Notes under the pieces: model-generated
Told to the model about the DNA's origin: nothing
Databases searched by the model: none
The model's input: the letters and a program-made list of their open reading frames with translations, nothing else
NCBI RefSeq assembly: GCF_002298975.1
Contig: NZ_DBMV01000047.1
Location: 44,105 to 108,104, forward strand
Direction: 5' to 3'
DNA: 64,000 nt
Origin: Ralstonia sp. UBA689
GTDB lineage: Bacteria > Pseudomonadota > Gammaproteobacteria > Burkholderiales > Burkholderiaceae
Shown here: one piece after another, positions 42,612-53,100 of the stretch
Layout: the number at the start of each line of letters is the position of its first letter
Numbering within the stretch: position 1 is the first letter of the stretch
Program-made: the position numbers and the translations under genes

Positions 42612-44249
42612 ATGACCCCTTCCCTTTTTCGGTTGAAGTCCTGGCTCCATGCAGGTGCCAGCGTGGCCTTCGCCGCGTGGCTGATGGGTGGCTACCCGGC
42701 CAATGCCGCCCCCGCCTCCACCGTGCAGCCGCAATACACCGGCGACCTGATCATCAAATGGCGCAACGACACCAGCGGCACGCGCAAGACGCTGTCAGCC
42801 GCCGAGGTGAACAACCGGCTGCTGTCCGTCGCGCAGGCCGCGGGCAGCACGCTGCAGGTCAAGCGCACACTGGCCAGCCAGGCGCAGCTCATGGGCACCG
42901 GCCTGACCGACGCCGCCAGCATCGAGGCGGCGGCTGCCAAGATCGCGCAGGACGCGCGCGTGGCCTATGCGGTGCCTGACCGCATTCTCCGCCCAGCGAT
43001 CGTCCCTAACGACGCACTCTTTGCCACCCAGACCAACCTGGCTTCGCCGACGGTCGTGGCGGGCGGCATCAACGTCGCTGCGGCCTGGGACATTACGAAA
43101 GGCTCGCCCAGCATGGTGGTGGCCGTGGTCGACACGGGCTATACCGACCATCCGGACCTGTCCGCCAAGATCCTGCCCGGCTACAACTTCATCTCCGACC
43201 CCGTCCGCGCAGGCAATCTCTTCGGGCGTGGAACCGATGCGTACGACATGGGCGACGGCGTAACGTCCACCTCCCAGTACCCGAGCCTCTCGTGCACGAC
43301 GTCCGACGTGCACACCAGCAGTTGGCACGGCACCGAGGTGGCCAGCGTACTGGCCGCCAGCACGAACAATCTGATCGACATCGCCGGGGTAGGCTGGAAT
43401 ACGCAGGTCGTGCCGGTGCGTGTATCAGGCAGGTGCGGCGCTCTGCTGTCCGATACCGTTGACGGCATGCTGTGGGCCGGTGGCATCGCCGTTTCGGGCG
43501 CGCCCACCAATGCCAACCCGGCTCGCGTGGTCAATGTGAGCTTGGGCAGCGTGGGCCAGTGCTCGGCTGCTGAGCAGGATGCAGTGAACCAGCTTGCGGC
43601 GCGCGGCGCCATCGTGGTGGCCGCCTCGGGCAACGAAGCAGCCCAGAGCGTCGATGCGCCGGCCAACTGCTCGGGCGCCATCGCCGTGACCGCACACGTC
43701 GACAGCGGAGAAAACGCCAGCTACGCCAATGTCGGACCGCAGGTGGCCATCAGCGCGCCCGGCGGCGGTTGCCCCAATTCGCAGCCGTCATGCGCGTTGC
43801 CGTCCACCATCGTGGTCGATTCCAACGACGGCTCGTATTCGCCGGGCAACCCTGTCGTCAAACCGAACACACCGGGTGGAGTCGTTGCCGGCACCAGCTT
43901 CTCGACGCCGGAAGTGGCCGGCACCATCGCGCTGATGCTGAGTGTGCAGCCGCAACTGTCGAACGCGCAGGTGCTGGCCGGCCTGCAGCAGACGGCGCGC
44001 GCGCATCCGAGCGGCACGTTCTGCACCACCAATGCCGGCGTTTGCGGCGCGGGGCTGCTGGATGCGGCGGGCGCGGTGGGCTATGCACAGCGGACGGCGC
44101 CCGCTGGGGCCGGCAACGGCTCATCCGGTTCGGGCAGTTCCGGCGGCTCGGGCGGCTCGGGCGGTGGTGGTACCGTCCCGTTGATGGAGGCGACCCTGCT
44201 GCTGGCCCTCGGGCTTGCATGTCGGCGCCGGCGCCTGCTGCCGCATTGA
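42612..44249 (+). CDS. Exported S8 (subtilisin-family) serine protease with GlyGly-CTERM-like tail
   Basis: A 545-residue protease. The signal peptide ends about PANAA, a propeptide follows to about 130 (ends VPDRILRPA), then the catalytic domain. Asp174 is in VVAVVDTGYTDHPDL, His239 in SSWHGTEVAS and Ser429 in VVAGTSFSTPEVAG; the oxyanion Asn is in ASGNEAAQ. A Ser/Gly linker ends in SGGGGTVPLMEATLLLALGL, then CRRRRLLPH: Gly cluster, one hydrophobic helix and an Arg run. This is the architecture of GlyGly-CTERM sorting signals processed by rhombosortase, for which a candidate lies at 46499. Several Cys could form disulphides. Confidence 0.92.
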   Translation: MTPSLFRLKSWLHAGASVAFAAWLMGGYPANAAPASTVQPQYTGDLIIKWRNDTSGTRKTLSAAEVNNRLLSVAQAAGSTLQVKRTLASQAQLMGTGLTDAASIEAAAAKIAQDARVAYAVPDRILRPAIVPNDALFATQTNLASPTVVAGGINVAAAWDITKGSPSMVVAVVDTGYTDHPDLSAKILPGYNFISDPVRAGNLFGRGTDAYDMGDGVTSTSQYPSLSCTTSDVHTSSWHGTEVASVLAASTNNLIDIAGVGWNTQVVPVRVSGRCGALLSDTVDGMLWAGGIAVSGAPTNANPARVVNVSLGSVGQCSAAEQDAVNQLAARGAIVVAASGNEAAQSVDAPANCSGAIAVTAHVDSGENASYANVGPQVAISAPGGGCPNSQPSCALPSTIVVDSNDGSYSPGNPVVKPNTPGGVVAGTSFSTPEVAGTIALMLSVQPQLSNAQVLAGLQQTARAHPSGTFCTTNAGVCGAGLLDAAGAVGYAQRTAPAGAGNGSSGSGSSGGSGGSGGGGTVPLMEATLLLALGLACRRRRLLPH

Positions 44250-44271
44250 CCCTGCCATCGGCCAGACAAGA

Positions 44272-44298
44272 CTGCCTCCCATGTGGAGGCGGTTTTCG
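44272..44298 (+). terminator. Rho-independent terminator after the first S8 protease
   Basis: Stem GCCTCC / GGAGGC with a 5-base loop, followed by GGTTTTCGTTT. It separates the two protease genes, so the second probably has its own promoter. Confidence 0.65.
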
Positions 44299-44466
44299 TT
44301 TGCCCCTCCTACGGCACCTCCTTTCCTCACCTAGCGTCGCCCGCATATCTGCCTAGGCTGTTAACAATAGGGTTTTTATTTAGCCCAGTCTTGACCACAC
44401 CTTCACGATCCTTTTGGACAATGCCGTCACCAAATTTCAATTGCTGACAAGAACAGGACTGCTTGA

Positions 44467-46428
44467 ATGAAAACAATGGCTCCCGGGGGTATGGTCCGTG
44501 CGCTGGTGGCGCTCGGATTGGTGTCGTATCACGCTCTGCCGGCACTGGCGGTTGAAAAATCGACAACGTTCAACTCGCAGTTGCAGTGGGTCACACAGTT
44601 GATCGTCAAGGAAAAGACCGACACCAGTGGCGCGTTGAAGACGCAATCGATTTCGTCGGACGGCACAGCGATGCGTGCCGACGTAGCAACGGTGCAACGG
44701 TGGTCGGCCGCGGCGCAGTTGCCGGTGACATACAAGCGGCCGATGTCGGGCGGTGCGCACGTGGTGACGCTGCCCAAGGTCATGACGATCGAAGACGCGC
44801 AGGCCGTCGCGCAGCGCATGGAGTCGAGCGGCCAGTTCGAATACGTCTCGCCAGACCGGATCATGCGGCCGATGGCGCTGGCCACCGATCCGCTATTCAA
44901 CCAACAGTGGAATCTGCTGCCCGGCACCAGCGTGGCCGGCGGTGCCAACGTGACAACCGCCTGGAACACGACCATGGGCGTAAGCACCATCGGCATTGGG
45001 ATCGTCGACACTGGCATTCGCGCCGACCACGCGAATTTCAGCGGGGCGAAGTTCGGCACCGGCTACAACTTCGTCAGCAGCAGTGCGATGGTGGGCTCGA
45101 CCGATCCCAAGACCGGCAATGCCATCACCAGCGGATTCGTCAACAACGGCGCCAACGATAACGCGAACAACAACGACCCGTCAGACCCTGGTGACTGGGT
45201 CAGCAGCAGCGACGCCACTTCCTTCCCGACGCTGTGCGGCAGCCAAACCGACAGCAGTTGGCACGGCACTTTCGTGGCGGGCCAGATCGCGGCGCAGATC
45301 AATAACGGCATCGGCATCGCCGGCGTCGCACCTGGCGCGCGCGTGCAGATGGCGCGAGCGCTGGGCAAGTGCGGCGGCTCGACATCCGACATCATGGATG
45401 CGATGACTTGGCTGGCCGGAGGCTCTGTGCCGGGCATCACGAACAATCCGACTCCCGTCAAGGTCATCAACATGAGCCTGGGCAGTCACGGCGCCTGTTC
45501 TCCGAGCGAGCAGAGCGCCATCACGATGGCGCGGGCATCGGGCGTGACCATCGTGGTCGCCACCGGCAATGAATCGGGGCCAGTCGATGCACCTGCCAAC
45601 TGCACTGGCACCCTTGCTGTCACGGCACACACGTTCGAAGGCGATAACGCCTGGTACGCCAATGTGGGCGCGCAGACCACGATCAGCGCGCCGGGCGGCG
45701 GCACGGGCACGGTCATCAAGGGCAGCGGCAACACCATCGTGTCGTTGTCCAATACCGGCAAGACATCGCCGGTTGCCTCGCCCACGGGTGACAAATATGC
45801 CAACGACATGGGCACGTCGATGGCCACGCCGCACGTTGCCGCTGTGGCCGCGCTGATGCTGTCGATCCAGCCTGCGCTCACGCCGGACAACGTTGCAACG
45901 ATCCTCAAGCAGTCGGCCCGCCCATTCCCGCCCGGCACGTACTGCGCTACGCATGCAGGCAATTGCGGCGCCGGCATGCTGGACGCCGGCTCGGCCCTGG
46001 TCCAGACCCAGGGCACGCCCACCGTGCACGCTTCCACATCGGCTTCGAGCGTGAGCGCCAACACGGCGGTCACGCTGACCGCCGTGGGCGGCGCGGGCTA
46101 CGGCAAGACGGCAGGCACTCCGGTCTGGACGCAAACCGGCGGAAGTTCCGTGACCCTGACGACCTCCACCGATGCCAACGGCAATAGCACGGCCACCTTC
46201 ACGCCGACCACTGCCGGTGTCTACACCTTCAGCGTCGCCCTGACCAACAGCGCGGGCGCCACAGCCACCGACACCACCAGCGTGACCGCCACGACCTCGG
46301 CACCGGGCACCGGCTCCAACGCCGTGACCGACAGCAACAACGGCGGTGGTGGTCACCTCCCGCTGTGGCTGGCCGGCCTGCTGCTGGCCGCCGGCGCCTT
46401 CGGTTTGCAGCGTCGCAAGACCGCGTAA
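44467..46428 (+). CDS. Exported S8 (subtilisin-family) serine protease with Ig-like domain and GlyGly-CTERM tail
   Basis: A 653-residue paralogue of the preceding protease. The signal peptide ends HALPALA and the propeptide runs to about 136 with RPMSGG (91-96) and SPDRIMRPM. The catalytic residues are D181 (GIVDTGIRADH), H266 (SSWHGTFVAG) and S451 (MGTSMATPHVAAV), with Asn in ATGNESG. An extra beta-sandwich domain of about 95 residues (about 525-620) is rich in Ser and Thr. The C-terminus NNGGGGHLPLWLAGLLLAAG then QRRKTA is a clear GlyGly-CTERM-like signal. Predicted route: Sec export, tail cleavage, surface attachment or release. Confidence 0.93.
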   Translation: MKTMAPGGMVRALVALGLVSYHALPALAVEKSTTFNSQLQWVTQLIVKEKTDTSGALKTQSISSDGTAMRADVATVQRWSAAAQLPVTYKRPMSGGAHVVTLPKVMTIEDAQAVAQRMESSGQFEYVSPDRIMRPMALATDPLFNQQWNLLPGTSVAGGANVTTAWNTTMGVSTIGIGIVDTGIRADHANFSGAKFGTGYNFVSSSAMVGSTDPKTGNAITSGFVNNGANDNANNNDPSDPGDWVSSSDATSFPTLCGSQTDSSWHGTFVAGQIAAQINNGIGIAGVAPGARVQMARALGKCGGSTSDIMDAMTWLAGGSVPGITNNPTPVKVINMSLGSHGACSPSEQSAITMARASGVTIVVATGNESGPVDAPANCTGTLAVTAHTFEGDNAWYANVGAQTTISAPGGGTGTVIKGSGNTIVSLSNTGKTSPVASPTGDKYANDMGTSMATPHVAAVAALMLSIQPALTPDNVATILKQSARPFPPGTYCATHAGNCGAGMLDAGSALVQTQGTPTVHASTSASSVSANTAVTLTAVGGAGYGKTAGTPVWTQTGGSSVTLTTSTDANGNSTATFTPTTAGVYTFSVALTNSAGATATDTTSVTATTSAPGTGSNAVTDSNNGGGGHLPLWLAGLLLAAGAFGLQRRKTA

Positions 46429-46446
46429 CCGACCCGCGTTCACGCG

Positions 46447-46485
46447 AAACGGGCACGCCGGCAGTGAGCTGGCGTGCCCGTTTTT
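46447..46485. terminator. Rho-independent terminator between the second protease and the rhombosortase gene
   Basis: A 13-bp stem (AAACGGGCACGCC with GGCGTGCCCGTTT), an 11-base loop and a T-run on the plus strand. The flanking A-run on the other side means it may also stop the convergent rhombosortase transcript. Confidence 0.9.
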
Positions 46486-46498
46486 CGTATCCGATGTG

Positions 46499-47125
46499 TC
46501 ATTCGCGCTCGCCGCGCACCCGCTTTCCTTGAGCGCGCCACTCCCCCAGCACCCAGATCAGCAAGCCGCTTGCCGCCCCGAAGGCATGCGCGATGCGCAC
46601 CACACCGAAGCCCCAGTGCGGGTCGAAGACGATGGGCGAGAGCCACGATTGCTCCAGCCACACCTTTGCCAGCACGCCCACGCATAGCAGGACGCCGATC
46701 CAGCGCGAGAGGCGATCATCCGCTTCGCCTGTCGGAGCGCGCAGCAGCCGCAGCCCGCCCCACGCCGCCAGCCCGTGCAGCGCGCCGGAAAGTCCGCCAT
46801 ACCACTGCACGGCCGGCTGATTCAGTAGCGCCAGTTGCACCAGCACCCCGCACGCCACCAGCGCACCGACGATCGCTTGCGGCCGCAGCACGCGCGCCAG
46901 CAGCTGGATCAGCCCCGCTGCCGCCATGGCGTCGGCCAGCCAATGCCACACGTCCAGATGCACCCACATGGCCGTGACGATGCGCCACCACTGGCCCGCA
47001 CGCACAGCATCGCGCTGATACAGCCCGACGGCATGCAGCCACGGCACGAACGAAAACGCCGCCGACACCCCTGCGACGCCGACGCACGCCGCCCAGGCAC
47101 GCGCCGTTTGCAGACGCGCGCTCAT
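46499..47125 (-). CDS. rrtA: Rhombosortase-like rhomboid-family intramembrane serine protease
   Basis: A 208-residue membrane protein with about six hydrophobic helices. The rhomboid features are WWRIVTAMWVHLDVWHWLAD (the WR and H region), the catalytic Ser113 in YGGLSGALHGLAAWGG and His180 in VRIAHAFGAASGLL. GLSGxLHG is the motif reported for rhombosortases, the rhomboid branch paired with GlyGly-CTERM substrates. Two such substrates lie immediately beside it. ATG 47125 overlaps the glnE stop (ATGA), so the gene is coupled to glnE and faces the proteases. The substrate link is inferred from motif and proximity. Confidence 0.85.
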   Translation of the reverse strand: MSARLQTARAWAACVGVAGVSAAFSFVPWLHAVGLYQRDAVRAGQWWRIVTAMWVHLDVWHWLADAMAAAGLIQLLARVLRPQAIVGALVACGVLVQLALLNQPAVQWYGGLSGALHGLAAWGGLRLLRAPTGEADDRLSRWIGVLLCVGVLAKVWLEQSWLSPIVFDPHWGFGVVRIAHAFGAASGLLIWVLGEWRAQGKRVRGERE

Positions 47126-50010
47126 GCGGCGTGCAGAGGTTCGCCTGCCGGTGCCGTGCCGAACACGTCTTCCCACAGCGAGCGCACCTGGGCGGCCTCA
47201 TGCGCGCAAGTGCCGGCCGCCACGCGTGCGGCGGACTGCCCGTCCAGCCGCAGCTTGTGCTGGCGCGCGCGGAAGTCGCGGTACGCGTCGGCCACCTGGG
47301 CAGCGCGTGCGGGGTCGATCAGCCCCAGCTCGCCGGCCATGCGCAGCAGCGCGATGTTGCCGGCATTGCGCGTAAGCTCCGCATGCGCCGCGCTGTGCAA
47401 CAGCACCAGGAACTGCACGGTGAATTCGATATCGACCATGCCGCCGCGGTCGTGCTTGAGATCGAAGAACTGCGTGGGGTTGGCATGGCCCTCCAGCACG
47501 CGTTCACGCATCGCCACGATCTCATCGCGCAACGGGCCCGCCTCGCGTTCCTGTCGCAGCACGGCGGTGCGCAGTGCCTCGAAACGCGCGCCGATCTCCG
47601 CATCGCCCGCGCAAAAACGCGCACGCGTAAGCGCCTGGTGCTCCCACACCCACGCGGCGTTGTCGCCCTCGCGCATCTGATAGCGACGGAAGGCTTCGAA
47701 ATGCGTGACCATCAGGCCAGCCGCGCCGTTCGGCCGCAGGCGCGTATCTACGTCGAACAGCGTGCCGGCGGCGGTATGGCTGGTCAGCCAGGTGATGAGC
47801 TTGCGCGCAAAGGCCGCGTATACATCGGGGGCGCGCTCGTCGTCATCGTCGTAGAGGAAGATGATGTCGAGGTCCGACGCGTAGCCCAGTTCCTTGCCGC
47901 CCAGCCGCCCGTAGGCCACCACGGCAAAGCGCGGCACCTCGCGGTGGCGCGTCGCCACCTGCTGCCAGACGGTTTCCAGCGTGAGGTCCAGCACGGCATC
48001 CGCCAGGTCGGAGAGCCGATCGCTGATGTGCTCGACGCTGAGCATGCCCTGCAGATCCTGCAGCAGGATGCGGAAGGTTTCCGCATGGTGTTCCTGGCGC
48101 AGGATGTCCATCTGCATCTCGACGTGATCGGCGGCAGCGCGCAAGCGGTCACGCACGCGCTCGCGGAACGCCGGCCAATCCGGATCGGCAGACAACGCCT
48201 CCACGTCCAGCAGTTCATCCAGCAGTTGCGGATGGCGCGTCAGATAGTCCGCCGCCCAGCGCGACGCGTGCAGCGTATGCGCCACACGCTCCAGGGCCTG
48301 CGGGTATTCACACAGCAGCGACAGGTACGACGCGCGCCGGCTGATGGCACCGAAAAAATCCAGGAAGCGCGCGATGGTGACATCGGCATCGGTCTGCCGC
48401 GAGGCATGGTCGAGCGCGCGGTTGATAAGCAGGTCGAACCGCTGGCGGCTCACCTCCGACAGCGCCCGGTAACGCGGCGAGTAGCGCGACGCGCGCAGGC
48501 GCTCGAGCACGCCGTCCGGGTCGGCATAGCCGAGTTCGGCGAGCTGGGCGCGGGCGGTCTCGGTGTGCTCATCCTCAAGCAGATCGGCATGCCACACGGA
48601 AGCGCACGGCGGCTGGCTGTCCTGCTTGTCGGAGAACGTCTGCTCGAACTGCTGGGCGACTTCGTCCTGATACGCCTCAAGCTGCGCGACCAGCGCGGCG
48701 TAATCGTCGAAACCCATCATGCGCGCCACGCGCAACTGGTCTTCCGGCGAGCCGGGCAGGTTGTGCGTCTGCGCATCTTCGATGTACTGCAGGCGGTGTT
48801 CGAGCTGGCGCAGGAAGCGGTACGCCTCGGTCAGGCGCGCGACCACCTCGGCATCAATCAGGCCGCGCTCGGACGCCGCACGCAGCACATCCAGCGTGGG
48901 CCGCACGCGCAGCGCAAAATCCTGCCCGCCGCGGATGAGCTGGAACACCTGCGCGATGAATTCGATCTCGCGAATGCCGCCGCGCCCGAGCTTGATGTTG
49001 GGCGAGCGCGCATGCAAGTGGCCGCCGTGTCCGCTACCGTGCTGGCGGTTTGCGCCATTGCTGCGCTTGGCCGCCTCGGCGCGGATCTGCGCGTGCAGCG
49101 CACGGATGGCGGCGATCACGCCGTAGTCCAGGTAGCGGCGGAAGACGAACGGCCCGGTCACGCGATCAAGCTGCTGGATCACGCGCACCGCGTGCGGGCT
49201 GGTCGGGTCGGTAATGACGCGGCCCTTGATCCAGGCGTAGCGCTCCCACTCGCGGCCCTGCACGACAAAATATTCCTCCAGCATGCCCAGGCTGCACGCG
49301 AGCGGCCCAGCGTCGCCGTTCGGACGCAGGCGCATGTCGACGCGGAAGACGTAGCCGTCTTCGGTCACGTCGGCCAGCGCGTTGATCAGGCGCCGGCCCA
49401 GCTTAGTGAAGTACTCATGGTTGGACAGCGGACGCGGACCACCTTGCGTATCGCCCTCCTCGTCGTAGAGGAAGATCAGGTCGATGTCGGACGAGACGTT
49501 GAGTTCGCGCCCGCCCAACTTGCCCATGCCGACCACCACCAGTTCCTGCTCCTCACCCGAGGATTGCCCGATCGGCTGGCCGTGCAGCGCGCCCAGCTCC
49601 TGGCCGATGACGGAGATGGCGGCCCGCACGGCAAACTCGGCCAGGTCGGTCATGGTGCCCGTCACCTCGTCGAGCGTGGCGACGCCGGACAAGTCGCGCT
49701 CGACCACGGCCGCAAACACCTCGTTGCGCAGCTGGCGCAATGCGCGCTTGAGCGCGGCTTCCGGCTCGATGGCGGCGGTGTCGAACAGCTCGGCAAAGCG
49801 CGCCGACAGCCATGCCTCATCGATGGGGCGGGCAACGGCGGCCTGCGTGCGTTCGGCCCAGCCCTCACGCGCCTGCGCCTGGCGCTGGACGTATCGGGAA
49901 TACGCCAGCGCAAACGGCAGCGCGGTGTTGGGAGCGGCAGCGGCGTGGGCTTCCGGCACACAGGCCGGAGCTTGCAGGAACGGCTGGGCAGACAGGGCGG
50001 AATCGGTCAT
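47122..50010 (-). CDS. glnE: Bifunctional glutamine synthetase adenylyltransferase / adenylyl-removing enzyme
   Basis: GlnE adenylylates or deadenylylates GlnA in response to PII. It has two nucleotidyltransferase domains: N-terminal GGRELNVSSDIDLIFLYDEEG (in part), preceded by VVGMGKLG, and C-terminal VAYGRLGGKELGYASDLDIIFLYDDD (in part). NIKLGRGGIREIEFIAQVFQ and HDRGGMVDIEFTVQFLVLL follow each. The length from ATG 50010 (MTDSALSAQ) is 962 residues (E. coli 946). In-frame starts at 50043 and 50079 are possible. The long open frame on the opposite strand is a GC-driven shadow. Confidence 0.95.
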   Translation of the reverse strand: MTDSALSAQPFLQAPACVPEAHAAAAPNTALPFALAYSRYVQRQAQAREGWAERTQAAVARPIDEAWLSARFAELFDTAAIEPEAALKRALRQLRNEVFAAVVERDLSGVATLDEVTGTMTDLAEFAVRAAISVIGQELGALHGQPIGQSSGEEQELVVVGMGKLGGRELNVSSDIDLIFLYDEEGDTQGGPRPLSNHEYFTKLGRRLINALADVTEDGYVFRVDMRLRPNGDAGPLACSLGMLEEYFVVQGREWERYAWIKGRVITDPTSPHAVRVIQQLDRVTGPFVFRRYLDYGVIAAIRALHAQIRAEAAKRSNGANRQHGSGHGGHLHARSPNIKLGRGGIREIEFIAQVFQLIRGGQDFALRVRPTLDVLRAASERGLIDAEVVARLTEAYRFLRQLEHRLQYIEDAQTHNLPGSPEDQLRVARMMGFDDYAALVAQLEAYQDEVAQQFEQTFSDKQDSQPPCASVWHADLLEDEHTETARAQLAELGYADPDGVLERLRASRYSPRYRALSEVSRQRFDLLINRALDHASRQTDADVTIARFLDFFGAISRRASYLSLLCEYPQALERVAHTLHASRWAADYLTRHPQLLDELLDVEALSADPDWPAFRERVRDRLRAAADHVEMQMDILRQEHHAETFRILLQDLQGMLSVEHISDRLSDLADAVLDLTLETVWQQVATRHREVPRFAVVAYGRLGGKELGYASDLDIIFLYDDDDERAPDVYAAFARKLITWLTSHTAAGTLFDVDTRLRPNGAAGLMVTHFEAFRRYQMREGDNAAWVWEHQALTRARFCAGDAEIGARFEALRTAVLRQEREAGPLRDEIVAMRERVLEGHANPTQFFDLKHDRGGMVDIEFTVQFLVLLHSAAHAELTRNAGNIALLRMAGELGLIDPARAAQVADAYRDFRARQHKLRLDGQSAARVAAGTCAHEAAQVRSLWEDVFGTAPAGEPLHAA

Positions 50011-50175
50011 GCGAACCATCAGGGCAGGGCGGGAAATATCCATTCTCGCTGAAATGCGTGCGGGCCGGTCGGTGGTCACGTACTTTCGCGGGCAACGGGC
50101 ATGCTCCGCGCTCGGCTGAGACGACGCCGGCCATCAAATGTGGCGCCGCCGCGCGAATATCGGATAATCCGGATC

Positions 50176-53100
50176 ATGCCTCGCCCGCCCCAGCCCCCAG
50201 ATTCGCCGAAGTCCGAAGGCAGAAACGCCAGCACCCTGCCCCCCCACCGGACGGGCATGCGTGCGGCTGCGCCGACGGCCTGGGCGTGGATTCTGCGGCT
50301 GGCGGGCAAGACAGGCGGGGGCATCAAGGCTGTCCTGCGCGCGCCGATCTGGCGCAAGCTGTGGCGCATCCTCTGGAAAACGGCGGCTGCACTCGTCATC
50401 CTGGCGCTCGTCGGGATGCTGCTCGTGCGCTTTGTCCTGTGGCCGCGCGTGAGCGTGGCGCGCGAGTGGATGGAGCACGAGGCGTCCAGCGCACTGCACG
50501 CCACGGTCGGCATCGGCTCGCTGGACACCTACTGGGAAGGCTGGCACCCCGCCTTCCGTGCCCAACGCATCGAGGCACGCGACATCGCCGGCCGCCAGAC
50601 CTTTGCCGTGCAGGACGTGCAGGCCCGATTGTCGTGGCGCTCGTTGCTGCGCATGCAGATCACCTTTGCCGTGCTGCACGCCAATCGCGCCGACGTGCTG
50701 GTCCGCCGCAACGCAGCCGGCGCTCTGTTCGTGGCGGGCATGCCGCTGTCGCCCGACACGAGCGGAGACGGCAGCTTCTTCGACCAGTTGCTCTCCCAGG
50801 GCGACATCGATTTCCGTGAAGGCGCCGTGCGCTGGCTCGACGAGCAGCAGAAGCTGCCCGAGGTGGCCCTTGGCAACGTACATGTGCAACTGCACAGCGG
50901 CCCCACGCGCCACCAATTGAACGCCAGCGGCACCTCGCCCACGCTCTTCACCGGCCCGATCAAGCTACAAGCGGATTTCCGCCACGACCTCCTGGCCCGC
51001 CCGGGCGACTGGCACCACTGGCGCGGCCAGGCCACCTGGCAGGTCAACACGCTGCAACTGGCCGCCGTGCAGCGCTACGTGCCCGTGCTGACCGCCGCCA
51101 ACAGCGGCACGCTCACCTCCGATGGCTCGGTGGAATTTGCGGGGGGCGTCTTCACGCGCAGCCAGGCGCGGCTGACCGGCCAGCAACTCGACCTCCAGGT
51201 CCGCAAAGATCTGGACCCGCTGCAGTTGCGCAGCCTGCAGGTGCTGGCCACACACCAGCGCACCTCGGGCGGCGAACACACACTGCGTGTCGATACGCTG
51301 CTCTGGCAACCGCTGAACCCGCCCGCACAGCCTGCGCCAGCGCCAGAGCTGGCCGGCCCCGGTATCGAAGCCCCCGCCAACCCCGCAGGCACGCCGCGCG
51401 GCCTGCGCAACGTCACCGTGGGCTGGGCGCTCGACACGCGCGACGCCCTGCGCCGCCTGCAGGTCAAGGCCACCACGTTGGACCTGGCCGACCTGCGCAG
51501 CATCGCCACCGCCTTGCCGCTGCCAGCCGGCGTGCTGGAACCGCTGCGCACCAAACAACCGGCCGGCCGCATCGACGATCTCGACATCAACTGGCAGCGC
51601 GATGTCTCCCGCTGGCGGCCGGACACGCCGGTCCCTGTGCACTTTACCGGCCGCGCCACGCTGCGCCAGGTCTCGTTCGGACCCGGCGCGCTGCCCGCCC
51701 TGCCACCGGGCCATCACCCGGAATCGGCCGTGCCCGGCATCGAGAACCTCTCCGGCAACGCTGTCTTCTCCGACGACAAGGGCACGCTGCGCATCGACTC
51801 CGCCGACGCCGCCCTGCTCCTGCCCGGCACCTTTGAAGATCCGCGTGTGCCGCTGGACCGTCTGCAGGGCACCTTCAACTGGACGTACCGCAAGCAGGAA
51901 CTGGTGGTCACGAGCGACAACCTGACGTTCTCCAACGGCGACCTGTCGGCACGCATCTCCGGCAACTACCGTCATGCGCCAGACACCAGCCACGTCGGCA
52001 CCGTCGATCTGAAAGGCACGCTCGAACGCGCCAACGTGCCGCGCGTGCCGCGCTACCTGCCGCTGTCCATCGGGCAGCAGTTGCGCGAGTACCTGGCCGG
52101 CGCGCTGCAGGCCGGCACCGCCAGCAACGTTGGCTTCGTGCTGTCGGGCGACCTGTTCGACTTCCCGTTCCGCCCGCCGCACAAGGGCGCGTTCCGCGTC
52201 GAGGTGCCGATCCAGGGCGTGAGCTATCAGACGTCTCCGCACGAGACCGCACACAATCCGCCGGGCCAGGCACCGGCGCGCGTCAGCGAATGGCCTCTCT
52301 TCACCGATATCGACGGCACGGTCATCTTCGACAGGGCATCGCTGGCATTCAAGGTCGCGCGCGCCAGGGTGATGGGCGTAAACCTGCAGGACGTGAACGG
52401 CAGCCTGCCCGACATGGACGACCACAGCCCGCTGCTCACCATCGAAGGGCGCGGCGACGGCCCCACGCAGAACTTCCTGCAATACATCGAGGCCAGCCCT
52501 GTCGGCCAGTGGATCGGCCACTTCACCCAGGATGCGCGTGCCCGGGGCAACGCCACGCTAGCGCTCAAGCTGGACCTGCCGCTGCACGAGATGCACAACT
52601 CACGCGCCCAGGGCAGCGTCACCTTCCTGCGCAACGACATCACCCTCATTCCGCAGGCGCCGCCGCTAACGGACGTGACGGGCGCGCTCACCTTCACGCA
52701 CAAGGGCATCGGCTTCGACAACCTGCGCGCGCGCTTTGCCGGCGGCGAAATCCGCCCGACCGGCGGCACCGCGCCCGATGGCACGATCCGCATTCAGGTG
52801 GCGGGCACCGCAACGGCGCAGGGCCTGCGCGAGACGGCTCCGGAAGGCGGCCCCATCGCCGCGATTGCCCGTACGCTGGAGGGCAGCGCGCCGTACAGCG
52901 CGACCATCAGCGTCAGGCAGCATCGGCCGATCGTGCAGGTGCAATCCGACCTCACGCCAATGACGGTGCGCCTGCCTGCGCCGCTCAACAAGGCCGCCGG
53001 CCAGCCGCTGCCGGTGCGCTTCGACATGCAGCCGCTGGCCACCAACGGCGCCCTGGACGAGGTCTCGCTGCAGATCGGCGATATCGCCGCCGCACGCTAT

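Noticed and set aside
47131..50052. 973-codon open frame on the plus strand, antisense to glnE
   Set aside because: It is a by-product of high GC at third positions on the opposite strand. The protein has no recognisable domain, while the minus strand encodes unmistakable GlnE motifs.
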